From Palsa-504 sp963795795 (GTDB lineage: Bacteria > Actinomycetota > Actinomycetes > Streptosporangiales > Streptosporangiaceae), in contig CAWCJS010000003.1 of assembly GCA_963795795.1 (NCBI GenBank), positions 751,853-815,852 on the forward strand: DNA of 64,000 nucleotides, read 5' to 3'. This document shows positions 45,842 through 54,700 of the stretch, one piece after another. The notes beneath the pieces were generated by a model. That model saw only the letters and a program-made list of their open reading frames with translations. It ran no database searches and was not told the DNA's origin. The number at the start of each line of letters is the position of its first letter. Within the stretch, counting starts at the first letter, position 1. A program made the translations under genes and the position numbers.

Positions 45842-47146
45842 ATGGCCACACTTGTCATCAACAACGGCACCGTGGTGACGATGGACGACGATAGGACGGT
45901 CTACTTCGGCGGGCACGTCGCGATCGACCAAGACCGCATCCTCGCGGTGGGGCCAGGTGAATACGCCGGCGAGGACGCGGGGACGGAAGTGATCGACGCC
46001 GCCGGCATGGTCGTCATGCCAGGCCTGATCGACCTGCACTTCCATACGGCGATCGGAAAGGGCTACAGCGATCACCTGCCCTTGTGGGAATACCTGGACG
46101 AGTGTTGGTACCCGCTCATCCGCAACCTCGACGCGGACGCCGCGTATTGGGCTGCGGCGGCGTCGTATCTGGAGTCGGTGAAGTCCGGTGTCACGACGGT
46201 CAACGACATGTACCGGCGGCTGCCTGACCTGGCCAGGGCTGCCGTTGATATCGGGATCCGGGCGGTGCTGTCGAACGATGTGGCGCTGAAGGAGCACAAC
46301 CTAGACACGCTGCAGGACAACAAGGACGCCTACGACGCGGTGCACGGCCTGGCAGACGGCCGGATACAGGTGCGGGTCGGGATCGAGTGGCTGCCCCTGG
46401 CCTCGCCTGCCCTGCTGTCGGAGGCCCGGGCCCTGGCTGACGAGCTGGGCACGGGCATCCACGTGCACCTGAACGAGTCGCTGACCGAGGTGGAGGACTC
46501 CAAGCGGCGGTTCGGTCGCCGGCCAACCGAGGTGGCCTATGACGCGGGGCTGCTGGGACCGGACTGCGTCGCCGCGCACTGCGTGTGGCTGTCCGATACC
46601 GAGATCGCGCTCATGCGGGAGACAGGAACCCACATCTCGCACAACCCTTCGTCGAACGCCAAGCTGGGCAACGGGATCGCGCGGCTACCGGAGATGCTCG
46701 CGGCGGGCATCAATGTCGGCCTTGGTCACGACGCCGCCGAGTGCAACAACTCGTGCGACATGTTCGAGGTGATGAAGTTCGCCTCGCTGATGCACCGGGC
46801 CGCGCGCGTCGATGCCAGCCTGCAGCAGGCGCCGGACGTCGTGGCGATGGCTACCCGCAACGGCGCGGAGGCTCTCGGCCTGCAAGCCGGCCAGCTGGCC
46901 GCCGGGAAGAAGGCCGACGTGATCCTCGTCGATACCCGCAACGTCATGTTCACGCCGCTGGCCGATCACAATGCCGCGCAGATCTACTCCCATCTGGTCT
47001 TTGCCGCCAACGGCTCAGCCGTGAATACCACCATCGTTGACGGCAAGGTCCTGATGCGCGACCGCCAGCTAACGACCATGGACGAGAACACAATCCTCAC
47101 CCAGGCGAATGTGGCGTTCCGCCGCGTGCTCGACCGGATCTCCTGA
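45842..47146 (+). CDS. TRZ/ATZ-family amidohydrolase, copy 2
   Basis: 434 aa. Same fold and metal ligands as copy 1 (DLHFHTAIGKGYSDHLPL, HVHLNES, AAHCVWL, GLGHDAAECNNSCDM), with a shared core in 46140-47086. The N-terminal 95 residues are divergent (for example LWEYLDECWYPLIRNLDA versus LRESLEEFWYPSIRALDA), and the C-terminal tails differ, so the two may have different substrates or partners. ATG 45842. It sits between the LLM oxidoreductase and the second GntR gene. Confidence 0.9.
   Translation: MATLVINNGTVVTMDDDRTVYFGGHVAIDQDRILAVGPGEYAGEDAGTEVIDAAGMVVMPGLIDLHFHTAIGKGYSDHLPLWEYLDECWYPLIRNLDADAAYWAAAASYLESVKSGVTTVNDMYRRLPDLARAAVDIGIRAVLSNDVALKEHNLDTLQDNKDAYDAVHGLADGRIQVRVGIEWLPLASPALLSEARALADELGTGIHVHLNESLTEVEDSKRRFGRRPTEVAYDAGLLGPDCVAAHCVWLSDTEIALMRETGTHISHNPSSNAKLGNGIARLPEMLAAGINVGLGHDAAECNNSCDMFEVMKFASLMHRAARVDASLQQAPDVVAMATRNGAEALGLQAGQLAAGKKADVILVDTRNVMFTPLADHNAAQIYSHLVFAANGSAVNTTIVDGKVLMRDRQLTTMDENTILTQANVAFRRVLDRIS
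46140..47086. repeat. 947-bp inverted repeat, right copy
   Basis: Reverse-complement partner of 39528-40474. The edges are sharp: mismatches begin just before 46140 and just after 47086, within two diverged homologous genes. Recombination between the copies would invert the 40475-46139 segment. Confidence 0.9.
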
Positions 47147-47166
47147 ATGCCGAGCATGGAGCCCAG

Positions 47167-47862
47167 ATGGCCAGCCGAGTTACCGAGCCCATGGCCCACC
47201 GGCAACTCAAGGACCTCGTGTACGTCCAGCTACGGGACGCGATTCTCAGCGGTACCCTGCCGCCGGGATACGCACTGCGTGAGGCTGAGCTCGCGGGACG
47301 GTTTGGCGTCAGCAAGACGCCGTTGCGCGATGCTCTTGTCCGGCTCCAGACCGAAGGGCTGGTGTCGATCCCGCCGTTCCGAAGCGCTGTGGTCACCGGG
47401 TACAGCCGCGAGGACCTGCGCGAGATTTACGGCGTGCGCGAGCTGCTGGAAGGGATGTGTGCGCGCGAGGCCGCACTGCACATTAGCGCCGACGACCTTG
47501 CCGCATTGACGGAGGTGATGCGCGACAGCCTGCGGTGCGTCTCAGGCGGAGAACTCCTGCTGGGGCAGGAGGACCATCTCGCTGCGCTCCTCGACCGCTT
47601 CGACACGATCATGTACGCACAATCTCGTAACCGTCGCATCGATGAGATGGTCGAGAACCTCCGCAATCATCTTCAACGCATCGGTCAGCTCACCACGCAG
47701 ATTCCTGGCCGGACGGTGAAATCAGTCGCAGAACACCAGGCTGTCTATGACGCTATCGTCCAGGGTGACGGTAACGCAGCCGAGGCTGCGATGCGCCGCC
47801 ACATCCGCTCGGTGATGGCCGATCAGCTGACCAATCTGGGCAGCTTATGTACCGGCACCTGA
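47167..47862 (+). CDS. GntR-family regulator, FadR/FCD type (second copy)
   Basis: 231 aa. The winged helix QLRDAILSGTLPPGYALREAELAGRFGVSKTPLRDALVRLQTEGLVSIPPFRSAVVTGY is followed by the FCD domain (DLREIYGVRELLEGMCAREAALH ... SVAEHQAVYDAIVQGDGNAAEAAMRRHIRSVMADQL). Close in layout to the GntR at 35917, including PFRSAVVTGY versus SFRSAVVTDY, so they are paralogues. ATG 47167. Last gene of the second plus unit, probably regulating the island. Confidence 0.88.
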   Translation: MASRVTEPMAHRQLKDLVYVQLRDAILSGTLPPGYALREAELAGRFGVSKTPLRDALVRLQTEGLVSIPPFRSAVVTGYSREDLREIYGVRELLEGMCAREAALHISADDLAALTEVMRDSLRCVSGGELLLGQEDHLAALLDRFDTIMYAQSRNRRIDEMVENLRNHLQRIGQLTTQIPGRTVKSVAEHQAVYDAIVQGDGNAAEAAMRRHIRSVMADQLTNLGSLCTGT

Positions 47863-47972
47863 TCGAGATCAGGTCCGCAACCACGAGGTGTCCCGTCTCA
47901 GCCATCCCGTCGTATGAGTCCTGCCGGACGACATGTTCGGCTGTCCGAGAGGAGGGCGGCCTGCTCGCCGCT

Positions 47973-48037
47973 GGCCGCGCATACTCGCGATCGAGCAAGT
48001 CCCTGGGCCGGCGCAGATGCGCCAACTCAGCGACCTC
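47973..48037 (-). pseudogene. AraC 5'-end remnant, right copy of the 65-bp direct repeat
   Basis: Matches 32188-32252 at 63 of 65 positions in the same orientation. On the minus strand it encodes AELAHLRRPRDLLDREYARPA, equal to the N-terminus of the AraC gene at 31818-32255 (AELAHLRRARDLLEREYARPL) apart from three residues. Sequence beyond it is unrelated, and the ATG position reads differently, so this is not a working gene. It marks a rearrangement boundary. The rest of the 219 bp between GntR and the oxidoreductase gene has no other feature. Confidence 0.8.
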
Positions 48038-48081
48038 TAAATAGGCTGATCACCGATACTGACCGGCGGAGGGACGAAGAC

Positions 48082-49059
48082 GTGGCAGACAGCTCGGTGC
48101 GGTGGGGGATCCTCGGGACGGGCGGGATCGCGAGGACGTTCGTGACCGATCTCCGGCTGACCGATTCCGGCGTTGCCGTCGCCGTCGGGTCGCGTAGCCC
48201 GGGATCCGCGGACCGTTTCGCGGATGAGTTCGGCATCGCGAACCGGCATTCCAGCTACGAGTCCTTGGTGGCCGATCCGGACGTCGACGTGATCTACGTG
48301 GGGACGCCGCACCCGATGCACCACGACAACGCGATCCTCGCGCTGCGCGCCGGCAAGCACGTGCTGGTCGAAAAGCCGTTCACGATGAACGCCGCCGAGG
48401 CTCGCGAGGTCGTCCGGGTGGCGAGGGAGCACAGGCTGTTCGCCATGGAGGCGATGTGGACCCGGTTCCTGCCGCACGTGGCCACCATCCGGGACTGGCT
48501 GGCACGGGGCGTGCTCGGTGACATTGTTACCGTGACCGCTGACCACGGCCAGTGGTTCGCCGAGAACGCCGAGTTCCGGCTGTTCGCACCGGAACTGGGC
48601 GGCGGCGCGCTGCTGGACCTCGGCGTGTACCCGGTGTCGTTCGCGTCGATGGTCCTCGGCACGCCGAGCCGGATCGTATCCATGAGCGACCCGGCGTTCA
48701 CCGGCGTGGACGCGCAGACGTCCATGTTGTTCGGCTACGACAGCGGCGCCCAGGCGGTGCTGACCTGCACTCTGCGGGCAAAGAGCCCCACGAGGGCTGC
48801 GATCGTCGGCACCGACGGGAGGATCGAGGTTGAGGGCGACTTTTACGCTCCCGCGGCCGTGACGCTCGTTCCGAGGAGTGGCGCCCCGACCCGCGTCGCG
48901 TCAGTGCACGAGGGTCGGGGCCTGCGCCACGAGGCCGACGAGGTCGCGCGTCGGCTGGCCGCTGGTGACCTGGAGAGCCCGTTGATGCCGCTGGACGAGA
49001 CCATCTCGATCATGGAGACGATGGATGCGGTGCTAGCGCGTGCTCGGCAGAGCGCATGA
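48082..49059 (+). CDS. Gfo/Idh/MocA-family oxidoreductase
   Basis: 325 aa. N-terminal Rossmann domain WGILGTGGIARTFVTDL; DPDVDVIYVGTPHPMHHDNAILALRAGKHVLVEKPFTMNAAEAREV contains the catalytic EKP Lys. The C-terminal alpha/beta domain contains GGGALLDLGVYPVSFASMVLG. It is NAD(P)-dependent and acts on sugars or cyclitols. GTG 48082 follows GGAGGGA. Its stop lies directly against a truncated dehydrogenase gene on the other strand. Confidence 0.9.
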   Translation: MADSSVRWGILGTGGIARTFVTDLRLTDSGVAVAVGSRSPGSADRFADEFGIANRHSSYESLVADPDVDVIYVGTPHPMHHDNAILALRAGKHVLVEKPFTMNAAEAREVVRVAREHRLFAMEAMWTRFLPHVATIRDWLARGVLGDIVTVTADHGQWFAENAEFRLFAPELGGGALLDLGVYPVSFASMVLGTPSRIVSMSDPAFTGVDAQTSMLFGYDSGAQAVLTCTLRAKSPTRAAIVGTDGRIEVEGDFYAPAAVTLVPRSGAPTRVASVHEGRGLRHEADEVARRLAAGDLESPLMPLDETISIMETMDAVLARARQSA

Positions 49060-49065
49060 ATGACC

Positions 49066-49133
49066 GCCTCGCCGTAGTTTTCCTGGATGATCGCCTGCAT
49101 TGTGGTCTCCGCGGTCGTAGTCGAGGTAGTCAT
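49066..49133 (-). pseudogene. 5' remnant of a zinc-type alcohol dehydrogenase/quinone reductase
   Basis: A start ATG at 49133 with AAGGGA upstream opens TSTTTAETTMQAIIQENYGEA. MQAIIQENYGEA is the standard beginning of an MDR-family NAD(P)-dependent dehydrogenase. The gene breaks off after about 23 residues where the Gfo/Idh/MocA gene ends. It would have been the gene after the ABC permease in the minus operon. It indicates a deletion or insertion joint at about 49060. Confidence 0.55.
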
Positions 49134-49191
49134 CAGAGTCCCTTGTATGTCCAGGTGATCGGAAACGTCGGTCGGGTGCTAGGGACGACGG

Positions 49192-49974
49192 TCAGGCGTC
49201 GCTGTGCGATGCCCGCAGGGACGCCGCCGCCAGGGCGATGGCGGCGTATCCGCCGAGCACGGCGAGGGCCAGGCCGGGGCTGAGCAGTCCGGCCGAACGG
49301 TGGACGGTCACGGCCGCCTGGGTGGCGATGCCGGGCATGTACTGCCGCCAGCCGGCGGGCAGGAACTGGCCGACGGTGAGCCCGCCGATGATGATCAGCG
49401 CCAGGGTGGTGGCTGCGCCCGCGGTGTGCCGGATGATGCCGCCGAGACCGACGCCGATGACGGCGGTCAGGCTCACCGCCAGGGCCCCGAAGACCATGGC
49501 CTGTACCACGCCGGGATGGCCGATGGCCACCTGGGCGTGCTGGCTGGCGAAGATCCGCTGGCCGAGCTCGAAGCCCACCACGTTGCAGAGCAGGGCCACC
49601 GGGAACGCGAACGCGGCCACCGTGGCGGCCTTGGCCGCCAGCACGAGGTGCCGGCCGGGCATGGCGATGAACGTCGCCCGGATCATCCCGGTGGAGTACT
49701 CCGAGGTGACCGCCTTCACGGCAAGTGCGCCGAGGACCACCGCGGCGATCATGACCCCGAACATCGAGGCGCTGGCCGGGTCGAAGACCTGGCGCTGCTG
49801 GGCCGTCATGGTGTGCCACTGGCCGGCTTCGGAGAAGGCCACGGCGACCCCGAAGCCGATGGCCATGACCATGGTCAGGGCGGCGGTGCGCCAGGTGGAG
49901 GGCAGGGTGCGCAGCTTGGTCCACTCCGCCCGGGCGATCCTGCGGGTCGTGATGGTGTGAGTCATGGTGCTCAT
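49192..49974 (-). CDS. ABC-2 type transporter permease
   Basis: 260 aa. Six hydrophobic helices: TAALTMVMAIGFGVAVAF, SMFGVMIAAVVLGALAV, VAAFAFPVALLCNVVGF, VVQAMVFGALAVSLTAVIGVGLGGII, LALIIIGGLTVGQFL and LALAVLGGYAAIALAAASL. The N-terminal IARAEWTKLRTLPSTWRTA and AVKAVTSEYSTGMIRAT segments are typical of the daunorubicin/bacitracin-type ABC-2 permeases. ATG 49974 overlaps the upstream stop (ATGA). It pairs with the ATPase at 50735-51664 as an exporter of unknown substrate. Confidence 0.88.
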   Translation of the reverse strand: MSTMTHTITTRRIARAEWTKLRTLPSTWRTAALTMVMAIGFGVAVAFSEAGQWHTMTAQQRQVFDPASASMFGVMIAAVVLGALAVKAVTSEYSTGMIRATFIAMPGRHLVLAAKAATVAAFAFPVALLCNVVGFELGQRIFASQHAQVAIGHPGVVQAMVFGALAVSLTAVIGVGLGGIIRHTAGAATTLALIIIGGLTVGQFLPAGWRQYMPGIATQAAVTVHRSAGLLSPGLALAVLGGYAAIALAAASLRASHSDA

Positions 49975-50678
49975 GTCAGATTCCTTCGCTCGAGACGGCC
50001 AGCTGGCCGGCGTGGCGGAAGGTTCCGGATTGGCCGTCGGGGCCGGGCGGCGGCGGCCCGCCAGATCTGGGCCGCGAGCAGGATCATCGCGACGGCGAAC
50101 GGCAGCATGTACAGCACGACCTTGGGGCCGATGGCGCCCTGCTGCTCGGCGAGGAACAGGCCGGCGGTGAACAGGACGGCCAGCCAGCGCGGCACCCGGC
50201 GGCTGCGCCACAGCGCATACCCCATGACGAACGGCGCGGTGTATTCGCCGACGAAGTAGACGTACTCGACGACCTGCGCCGGCCTGGAAGCGAAGCTGGT
50301 CGCCAGGAACCGGGCGGCCGCGGTCTGGGTCGTGTGCGCCGAGGCCGCCGCCGCGAGGCCGATCCCGCCCAGGACGTTGAACACGGCCCCGGCGAACGCG
50401 CCCAGGCCGCCCAGCACCGCGGCGATGGTGGCGATGACCCAGCCGCGCCCGGTGACCAGCTTGGCGATCGCCGCATACGACACCGCCAGGGCGCCGAGCG
50501 CCAGCACCGACAGCGAGCCCGACAGGTACAGCTGGGAGGAGTGGGCCGCCGCGATGGGCAGCAGCCGGAGCGCGGTGGCCGTATTGGTGACCACCTGGTC
50601 GGTGCCCCTAGGGTCCAGCGCCTCGGCGCCGATGTAAAGCACGGCGGTGACGGGCAGGAAGGCGGCTAGCAGCCGCAT
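49971..50678 (-). CDS. multi-pass membrane protein in ABC exporter operon
   Basis: 235 aa. About six hydrophobic segments (AAFLPVTAVLYIGAEAL, GSLSVLALGALAVSYAAIA, WVIATIAAVLGGLGAFAGAVFNVLGGIGLAA, YFVGEYTAPFVMGYALWR, LAVLFTAGLFLAEQ, VVLYMLPFAVAMILLAAQIW). No family named. It lies between the ATPase and permease genes. A possible earlier start (ATG 50733) is separated by a frame change after MTDHRHHREAHR, while the frame just upstream of 50678 reads sensibly (TGNAARVR), so the 5' end may carry a one-base indel. Confidence 0.65.
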   Translation of the reverse strand: MRLLAAFLPVTAVLYIGAEALDPRGTDQVVTNTATALRLLPIAAAHSSQLYLSGSLSVLALGALAVSYAAIAKLVTGRGWVIATIAAVLGGLGAFAGAVFNVLGGIGLAAAASAHTTQTAAARFLATSFASRPAQVVEYVYFVGEYTAPFVMGYALWRSRRVPRWLAVLFTAGLFLAEQQGAIGPKVVLYMLPFAVAMILLAAQIWRAAAARPRRPIRNLPPRRPAGRLERRNLT

Positions 50679-50734
50679 GCGGACCCGGGCCGCGTTACCG
50701 GTGGGCTTCCCGGTGGTGGCGGTGATCGGTCATG

Positions 50735-51664
50735 TCAGATCCCCTTGCTCGAGCCGACCAGCTGGCTGGCGTGGTAGTCGGTTTCGTCTCGGGTCAGGTC
50801 GAAGAAGGCTTCCTCGAGCGTGGCGCTGTGGGTGGCCAGCTCGACTAGGGCGATGTCGTGGGCGCACGCGACCGCGCCGATCGCGGCGGCGTCCAGGCCG
50901 GTCACGACCAGGGCGCCGCCGGGGCCGTTCTCCAGCAAGGCGCCGCGCCGGCTGAGCGCGTCGGCCAGCAGGCCCTGCTGTACGGCCCGGACCCGGACCG
51001 ACGGGGCGGAGTTCCGGTTGACGAACTCGTCGGTGCTGGCGTCGGCGATGATGCGGCCGCGGCCGATGACGAGCAGGTGGTCGGCGGTCTGGGCCATCTC
51101 GCTCATCAGGTGGCTGGACAGGAACACGGTGCGGCCCTGGGCGGCCAGCGACTTCATCAGGTTCCTGATCCACAAGATGCCGTCGGGGTCCAGGCCGTTG
51201 ATCGGCTCGTCGAACAGCACCGTCTCGGGGTCGCCGAGCAGGGCCGCGGCGATGCCGAGCCGCTGGTGCATGCCGAGCGAGAAGGTGCCCACCCGCTGGC
51301 CCGCGACGTCGCTGAGCCCGGCGATATCGAGCACTTCGCTGACCCGGCGGCGGGTGATGCCGTTGCTGTCCGCGAGCCACGTCAGATGACTGGCGGCGCT
51401 GCGGCCGCCGACGATGGCCTTGGCGTCCAGCAGCGCGCCGACCGACCGCAGCGGGTCGGTCAGCTCGCGGTACGGCTGGCCGTCGATCAGGACGGAGCCG
51501 GAGCTCGGCGCATCAAGGCCCAGGATCATCCGCATGGTGGTCGACTTGCCGGCCCCGTTCGGGCCGAGGAAGCCGGTGACCCGGCCGGGCCGGACGACGA
51601 AGGAGGCTTCGTCGACCGCAACCGTGTGGCCGTAGCGCTTGGTGAGGTGCCGCGCCTCGATCAT
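50735..51664 (-). CDS. ABC transporter ATP-binding protein
   Basis: 309 aa. Walker A GPNGAGKST, Q-loop region, signature FSLGMHQRLGIAAALL and Walker B TVLFDEPINGLDPDG, with H-loop LSSHLMSEM. It is of the DrrA/bacitracin export type, with a C-terminal domain of about 90 residues. ATG 51664 has a GGGAAGGA site. First gene of a three-gene exporter operon, divergent from the BTAD-LuxR regulator gene, which may control it. Confidence 0.92.
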   Translation of the reverse strand: MIEARHLTKRYGHTVAVDEASFVVRPGRVTGFLGPNGAGKSTTMRMILGLDAPSSGSVLIDGQPYRELTDPLRSVGALLDAKAIVGGRSAASHLTWLADSNGITRRRVSEVLDIAGLSDVAGQRVGTFSLGMHQRLGIAAALLGDPETVLFDEPINGLDPDGILWIRNLMKSLAAQGRTVFLSSHLMSEMAQTADHLLVIGRGRIIADASTDEFVNRNSAPSVRVRAVQQGLLADALSRRGALLENGPGGALVVTGLDAAAIGAVACAHDIALVELATHSATLEEAFFDLTRDETDYHASQLVGSSKGI

Positions 51665-51778
51665 TGTTCGTCCTTCCCTCGAGCTGAGTGGTTCTGGCTG
51701 GTTCTTCTTGATGGCAGCCTGCGCCCGGCGGCTGAGGCGGCACTGTCGTGGCGCTGAGGCGGGACCTATGGTGGCCTC

Positions 51779-54700
51779 ATGCGGGTACGGCTGTTCGGTG
51801 AGCTCGAAGCGGTGGCTGCGGGCGTGCCGGTGCCGGTCCGCGGGGCCAAGCAGCGGGCGCTGCTGGCCCTGCTGGCGCTGCGGCCGGGGCAGCCGGTCAG
51901 CGCCGACCGGCTGATCGACGTGCTGTGGGGCGACGGGCAGGCGGCGAACCCGGCCAACGCCCTGCAGGCCCAGATCGGCCAGCTGCGCCGCACCCTCGGG
52001 CCCGCGGCGATCCTCACCACCGAGGCCGGCTACGCCCTGGACGCCGGTCCCGAAGACGTCGACGTGGTCCGCTTCGAGCAGCTGGTGGCCCAGGGACGCC
52101 GGCTGGCGGAGGCGGGCCAGGCCGCGGACGCGTCCGCCGCCCTGGGCGAAGCGCTCGGGCTGCGGCGCGGGGAGCCGCTGGCCGACTTCACTTATGCCGG
52201 CTTTTTCGATGCCGAACGGGCCCGGCTGGACGAGCTGACCCTGGTGGCGATCGAGACCCGGGCCGGAGCGGACCTGGTGCTGGGCCGCCACGGCGAGCTC
52301 GCCGCCGAGCTGGAAGCCTGGTGCCGGGCGCACCCGCTCCGCGAGCGGCTGTGGGAGCTGCTCATCCTGGCCCTGTACCAGGCCGGACGGCAGGCCGAGG
52401 CCCTGGCCGCCTACACCGACGTCCGTGACCGGCTGGCCGGCGAACTCGGCATCGACCCCGGCCCTCCCTGCGCGACCTGCAGGCCCGGATCCTGGCCCAG
52501 GACCCGTCGCTCAGCCCCGAACCGGTCCCGCCCGAACCGCTGCCCTCCGAACCGCTGCCGCCCGCGGGCTCCCCCGGGCCAGCCGCCCTGCTCGAGACGA
52601 AGTTCTACGTCCCGAGGTCACGGCGTGATCTGGTGCCGCGTCCGCGCCTGGCCGAGCGGCTGGATCGCGGGTCAGCGTCGAAGTTGATGCTCGTCTCCGC
52701 GCCCGCTGGCTTCGGCAAGACCACGCTGCTCACCGAGTGGCTGGCGGCGGGACCGGCCGCGCCGGCCGATCAGCGGCTGGCCGCGTGGCTCTCGCTCGAC
52801 CGGGGCGACAACGATCCCGCGTCCTTCTGGACCTATGTGATCGCCGCGCTGCGGACGGTGGCATCCGGGGTCGGCGAGAGTGCGCTGGCCCTCCTGCAGG
52901 CGCCCCGGCCGCCCCCGATCGAAACGGTGCTTACCGCGCTGCTCAACGACCTGGGCGCCATCGCGGGTGACATCGTGCTGGTGCTCGACGACTACCACGT
53001 CATCGACGCGCGCGAGGTGCAGGACGGGATGGCGTTCCTGCTCGACCATCTGCCTGCCGCAGCTGCACGTGGTGATCGCCAGCCGGGCCGATCCCGCGTT
53101 GCCGCTGGCCCGGTTGCGGGCGCGCGGCGAGCTGGCCGAGATCCGGGCGGCCGAGCTGCGCTTCACGCCCGATGAGGCGGCGGCGTACCTCAACGAGATG
53201 ATGGGCCTGCGGCTGACGGCGCGGGACGTGGCCGCGCTGGAGGGACGCACCGAGGGCTGGATCGCCGCGCTCCAGCTGGCGGCGCTGTCGATGCAGGGGC
53301 GAGACGACGTGGCCGGCTTCATCGCCGGCTTCGCCGGGCGATGATCGTTACGTCGTGGACTACCTGGCCGAGGAGGTGCTGCAGCGTCAGCCCGAACGTG
53401 TCCAGGCCTTCCTGCTGCAGACCTCCATCCTGGGCCGGCTGAGCGGTCCGCTGTGCGATGCGGTCACCGGGCAGGGCGGCGGCAAGGCCATGCTGGAGGC
53501 GCTGGACCGGGGGAACCTGTTCCTGGTCCCGCTGGATGACCGCCGCCGGTGGTATCGCTACCACCATCTGTTCGCCGACGTGCTGCAGGCGCGGCTGCTC
53601 GACGAGCAGCCCGGCCAGGTGCCGGGCCTGCACCGGCGGGCGAGCGCGTGGTACCAGCAGAACGGCGAGCCGTCCGAGGCCATCGGCCACGCGCTGGCCG
53701 CCCGGGATTTCGACCGGGCGGCGGACCTGATCGAGCGGGCGATCCCGGCCATGCGCATAACCAGGCAGGAAGCCACGGTGCACGGCTGGCTCAAGGCGCT
53801 CCCCGACGAGGTGGTCCGGGTCAGGCCAATGCTCAGCTTTGCCGTCGCCGGGGCGCTGCTGACGGGCGGCGAGCCCGAGGAAGTTGAGGTCCGGCTGCGA
53901 GACGCCGAGCGGTGGCTGCAGGAGGCAACAGCTACCGGTGAGGGATCCCCGGCCCCGCCCGGCGAGATGGTGGTGGCCGATGAGGAGGAATACCGCCGCC
54001 TCCCGGGGGCGATTGAGCTGTACCGTTCCGCCCTGGCCCTGGTCCGGGGCGATGTGCCCGGCACCGTGAGGCACGCCCGGCGGACGCTCGATCGTGCGCT
54101 TACGGAGGACCACGGCGTCCGCGCCGGGGCAGCGGGGTTCCTGGGGCTCGCGTTCTGGACGAGCGGGGATCTGGAGGCAGCGCATCCGGCGTGGGCGCAA
54201 TGCGCGGCGGGACTACGGCGGTCCGGGCAGATTGCCGATATCTTCGGCTGCGCGATCGCGATGGCGGACATCCGGCTGGTGCAAGGCCGCCTCGGCGAGG
54301 CGATGCGCACCTACGAGCAGGCCTTGCAACGCGCATCTGAGCAGGACGGGCCGGTTCTGCGGGGCACGGCAGACATGTACGTGGGGATGAGCGAGGTCCA
54401 CCGCGAGCGCGGCGATCTGCAGGCCGCCACCCAGCAGTTGCTGCGCAGCCAGGAGCTGGGCGAGCACAACGGGCTGCCGCAGAACCCGTACCGCTGGCGG
54501 GTCGCGATGGCCCGGATACGCCAGGCTGAAGGAGACCTGGGCGGCGCACTCGATCTGCTCAACGAGGCGGAGCGCCTGTATGTGGGCGACTTCTTCCCGA
54601 ACGTACGGCCGGTCCCGGCGTTGAAGGCCCGGGTCTGGATCGCACAGGGCAGGCTCGGTGAAGCACTGGGCTGGGCGCGTGAGCAGGGCCTGTCCGCGGA

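Noticed and set aside
44654..46297. 547-residue minus-strand frame across LLM and amidohydrolase genes
   Set aside because: It is a shadow of two well-recognised plus-strand genes. Its N-terminal part is the antisense of the repeated amidohydrolase core.
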